This document shows positions 18,280 to 21,433 of a DNA stretch of 21,433 nt, piece after piece (position 1 is the stretch's first letter; each line of letters starts with the position of its first letter). The stretch is from Saccoglossus kowalevskii. Its lineage: Eukaryota; Hemichordata; Enteropneusta; Harrimaniidae. A program made the position numbers and the translations under genes. The stretch lies in contig NW_003106597.1 of assembly GCF_000003605.2 (NCBI RefSeq), positions 166,313 to 187,745 on the forward strand, in the 5' to 3' direction. The notes beneath the pieces were generated by a model that searched no databases, was not told where the DNA came from, and saw nothing but the letters and a program-made list of their open reading frames with translations.

Positions 18280-19474
18280 TTTTGTCATTCTTCACCACCA
18301 AAATGCTTCCCCGAGAGAAAGATTTCGAACGCTTCACAATATCTGAACTGTTTTTTTTTTGGAATCCCGCTATGATGACCTATTTTGAAATAAAGTTTAG
18401 TTACCCTTTTGCAATATTCTGCTTTCCTATGTTTACACAAATGAAACACGTGTTACCCACTCATAATATGTCATGCTGTTTAATTAAACAATGAACTGCA
18501 ACTACAGAGTTTACGAAGATTTGTTTCCCGGATGTGACAATTCCTTACCGAGACAATGGTCCTATCCGTCTTTAGAGAACTCGATTGTACCATAGAAGCT
18601 GTTTAACATAACAAAGGGACTAAAATAAATTAGTTGTGCGAGACGACATCTTGTTCATGTTAGCATGCACTTTCGGCGAGTTTGTCACTTTCTAGGAAAT
18701 ATTCTACCAATTGTTCATGTCGAAACAGACTTCGTAGATCAGATATTTGTATATGCGTGGAGTATAGACGAAATGAACATATTTGATGATTAATTATCTG
18801 ATTATCCACAGCCAAATACAGAGGAAACTTGTCATGTTTTTTTTACGGAAACTAATTAACGAAGCATAAATTACACCATATATATAACTGAGCCATTGAG
18901 TTCTGGTCACAAGATTATGGTTGTAATCGTGTAATTTAGTCAATAAAGTTCAACGGATCATGTCTTCAAAACTACGAGGCACATAACAATTCCGAGATCG
19001 AGTTGCAAAAATAGTTATCTTATTAAGCAAGTAACAGTGAACAAATCGAGCAACGAGAAACGGACAATCACGCGTAATTACCATATTCTGAAGAGATTCG
19101 AAGGAATGCCCTTAATGCCCCAGAGTAAATATTACCAAAAAATACAAGACCATATTATTCTATATCTCAGCTTTTAGAAAACATATGCATTTCCATAGCT
19201 GCATCCATAATAACGGGCGGGGAAATCGCAATAAAACTATTACTTGTTTTCGCGAGCGTCGGATGGAGTCAAACACGCAGTACTTTGACATAGTCATGTT
19301 TATTCGGTGTTATTTACTTGACCGTATTTTGCAGACCTAAAAAAACGCATCTACTTTCGGAGACAAAGGAAAATTCTATTTTCTGTGTGCAATGTAAGTT
19401 GAAATCCCTAGTACAGTTATTCGCATTAATGTTTATACATCTGTATTATTATACATGTACATCGATACTCCCGC
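18280..19474. other. Mostly non-coding stretch, weak coding-like fragments
   Basis: The frames at 18282-18494 (with LPREKDFERFTISELFF) and 18491-18595 (with YRVYEDLFPGCDNSLPRQW) may extend the decayed gene before them. Beyond about 18620 I see only AT-rich sequence, with a small GC-rich spot near 19215-19280 and no recognisable feature. Confidence 0.35.
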
Positions 19475-19512
19475 TGTACTGTCTTCGTGCATACTTTGAG
19501 GTATCCTCGTAA
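19475..19512 (+). repeat. Short dispersed repeat, copy 2 (copy 1 at 9103-9145)
   Basis: CTTCGTGCATACTTTGAGGTATCCTCGTAATAA aligns in the same orientation with the segment in the 9103-9145 block. About 30 of 36 bases are identical. Confidence 0.4.
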
Positions 19513-19799
19513 TAACCTCATATATCTGGTAGATTCAACACCTGAAAACATTGTATTTGTTAGTGTTTAAATTTATTATATGTTTTTTAAATCTATGGTA
19601 AATGGTAGTTTTGAATGAGATAACAAACAGAGGACTCTTTATTCAAATATGTCATCACAGCCTTCCCACTACATCACAAACACAACTAGAAAATATTTTA
19701 GTAATGTGCCACATTTAAACAAAATCCAGACACAGATGCCTGAACGAGTCATTATATTTGGTGTAAGGCATATGTAGGATATATGTATTTTGTGTTAGT

Positions 19800-19872
19800 G
19801 CGCCCTCACAGTTTGTGTGCAAAAGCGCCCTCATAAGTCAATAGTGTGTTTACCGTGTACAAGATGGCTGCC
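19800..19872. promoter_or_regulatory. Two GCGCCCTCA repeats followed by a YY1-like site
   Basis: GCGCCCTCA occurs at 19800-19808 and again at 19825-19833; the reverse reading GAGGGCGC is the CTCF-core string. AAGATGGCTGCC (19861-19872) fits the YY1 consensus. A 14-base block, ACCTATGCTGGTTG, occurs at 19873-19886 and again at 20019-20032. No gene start is recognised here, so function is inferred from motifs only. Confidence 0.25.
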
Positions 19873-19886
19873 ACCTATGCTGGTTG

Positions 19887-20366
19887 ATATATTGAAGATA
19901 ATATTTGGTAATCGTAGTCCTAAATAACTATTAAAAATAGCTAGACGTTTCGAGCAATGGCTCTTTATCGATAGCATAGAAGCAAGTGTGATAACGTATT
20001 TATTTATAAACTACTATTACCTATGCTGGTTGCTGTGTTGGTGCCGTGAAACGTTCGGGATCGCGTTAGCATTGCCTAAAGGGTGTGTGTATGACTATAT
20101 CGTACAGATTGTGAACTCTTAGTGCCAGCAGCAGTATCTGAGCCATTATTGACAGTCCTGTTGACAAATAGCCGTGATATGACAATATCGTCTTAGAGAT
20201 TGGTCTCCCCATGTGCATTATGCAAATGAGTAAATCTGCGTTGTGAAGGAAATTCGTGACATTTCTTGTTGTTGTTATCTGAATTCTACGTTGAAGTGTT
20301 TATTCTTGTACCTGATGTTCTGACATTATTAATATTGAACCGTTTTGCTGAATTTCATTGTTCGTC
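19887..20366. other. Stretch without recognised genes
   Basis: There is an octamer motif (ATGCAAAT, about 20220-20227) and no coding-like frame that I trust. The plus-strand ORF 20266-20448 overlaps, and is probably the shadow of, the minus-strand open segment to its right. Confidence 0.35.
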
Positions 20367-20546
20367 TCACTTCCTGTATCTGGCTGCTGCCTTATCTCCA
20401 AGGAATTCTCTGAATGCATCAAACCTACTGTCTACTGGCTTCCTGTAGTCATCTACATTGCCCGGGTCCATGTGGGACAATCCAGTAAATAGGACATTAT
20501 AGTTGAATCGTGTGTATATTGAACTGCATCTATCACTATAGTACCA
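20367..20546 (-). CDS. Coding-like open segment, unrecognised (exon or remnant)
   Basis: A 59-codon minus-strand frame lies between in-frame stops (TAG at 20547-20549 and TGA at 20367-20369). The last 40 codons are richer in G+C than their surroundings and strikingly protein-like: LFTGLSHMDPGNVDDYRK, then PVDSRFDAFREFLGDKAAAR. It has no dependable start codon, so it would be an internal or terminal exon, or a fragment of a larger decayed gene. A GT that could serve as a donor (CAGGAA|GTGAGA) overlaps the stop. I cannot name the family; a captured or transposon-derived coding piece is possible. Confidence 0.4.
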   Translation of the reverse strand, partial: WYYSDRCSSIYTRFNYNVLFTGLSHMDPGNVDDYRKPVDSRFDAFREFLGDKAAARYRK

Positions 20547-20939
20547 CTATGGTGTAAATTGTATTTCTGACCCGTGTGTTATGTATCTTCTATTCTTATC
20601 TACCAATGTGTACTACATGTATATACTATGATAGTGCATTCCAATAATACATCTATGAGACATATGTTTTGCATAGTAGTGTCTTTATTAATTTAACTAT
20701 TTATATATTGTGTTGAGCAACACCAACGCGTATTAGTCCCCACGATCATTCAGTCCGATCAGCAAACAGTCGTTATCTAGTGGATATAGTGTTATAATTA
20801 CACTGGGGTTGGTATTGTTGCTAAATACCCGAGTACCCTACCCTTACACATACATGGTATATGTTTGGAATTTTAATCAAATCAGGGTCAGAGTGGCTCT
20901 AGATAACATATGAGGACACTTTTAAACATGTATTTTTCT
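20547..20939. other. AT-rich stretch, nothing recognised
   Basis: No coding-like frame or recognisable repeat on either strand. Confidence 0.4.
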
Positions 20940-21433
20940 TTTACATATTAGTTTCAAGTCCTCTGATGATGAATATATGTACAAAGTTTTCAGTGAAATT
21001 ATATAGACTTAAGATATGGCAAAGAACAGCATTCGTTAAAAGATAATGTCCATCAGTCGGCCATTTTGTTTTTCGTTGAAAGCTACGTGCATCAAGGTTC
21101 AATGAAGACAATTGCAAAATTGAAACAAAATATGGTTATGGTTATGTATAACTGAGATCTCATTGCTTAATTCTTATGAATATCTAGCAGTAAAAGTGTC
21201 ACCAGTCGGCTTTTTTGAATTGGCGCTTGAAACAATTGTATGTGAATATGTGTGATATGATGTTTAAAAGTGGATTTTGCAGTCCCATTTGTGAAACAAA
21301 TTGCCCTGCATTGAGGGTTCATGATGTAAATGAAATCCACAGAAACGCATGATTTTTATGAGTTTTCAGCACAGAGACGGCTGTCATTCGGCCATGTTTT
21401 GTTTGAATACGAATCGAGTGCATATTTATCACA
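20940..21433. repeat. Degenerate repeat block running off the window
   Basis: Three related blocks occur at 21051 (CATCAGTCGGCCATTTTG), 21200 (CACCAGTCGGCTTTTTTG) and 21383 (GTCATTCGGCCATGTTTTG). Their CGGC cores are 149 and 182 bp apart. The first and third are both followed, at the same distance, by GTGCAT, and GTTTTCAG precedes two of them. This looks like an old tandem array with units of roughly 150-180 bp, cut by the window edge. Confidence 0.35.

Noticed and set aside
1-21433. tRNA, rRNA, snRNA genes or CRISPR-like arrays
   Set aside because: No internal tRNA promoter boxes with a cloverleaf, no rRNA or snRNA core and no regularly spaced identical repeats were seen on either strand.

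Overview
The window looks like animal nuclear DNA, probably from a marine invertebrate bilaterian. It is AT-rich and mostly non-coding. It holds one spliced receptor exon with a clear acceptor site, no operon-like gene packing, and a Ty3/Gypsy LTR retrotransposon. The species cannot be named from the sequence alone.

Layout. Bases 1-6132 are AT-rich and contain no gene I can recognise. They are probably intron plus upstream DNA of the receptor gene. They hold two small clusters of promoter-like motifs (about 1600-1800 and 5080-5190) and a weak minus-strand ORF at the left edge. Bases 6133-6850 (+) are the last coding exon of a class A GPCR. It starts in the DRY motif and carries TM4-TM7 and the C-tail, and it most resembles prokineticin receptors. 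A polyA signal follows at 6914. Bases 6920-10278 are non-coding except for a CTCF-like site, AAT microsatellites and motif clusters (NRF1-, ZNF143-, YY1- and CCAAT-like) near 8940-9050 and 9350-9700.

Bases 10279-17912 are one old Ty3/Gypsy element with LTRs about 90% identical. It has almost no gag, and pol (protease, RT, RNase H, integrase, GPY/F) is broken by many frameshifts and stops. Two later insertions are nested in it. The first is a 1.3 kb element with long inverted arms and outward TATA boxes inside the 5' LTR. The second is a 503 bp solo LTR inside pol, flanked by a perfect 5 bp target duplication (GGAGG); pol resumes in the same frame across it. The 1.3 kb insert also contains a minus-strand mini-exon with a consensus splice donor.

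Right of the Gypsy element, 17929-18279 reads as a coding-like stretch with one internal stop, touching the 3' LTR. This suggests that the element landed in or beside a gene that is now decayed. A further coding-like open segment lies on the minus strand at 20370-20546. The last 500 bases carry degenerate repeats that run off the window. The most interesting items are the nested-transposon layers, the inverted-arm element with its promoters and mini-exon, and the two unrecognised coding-like segments.
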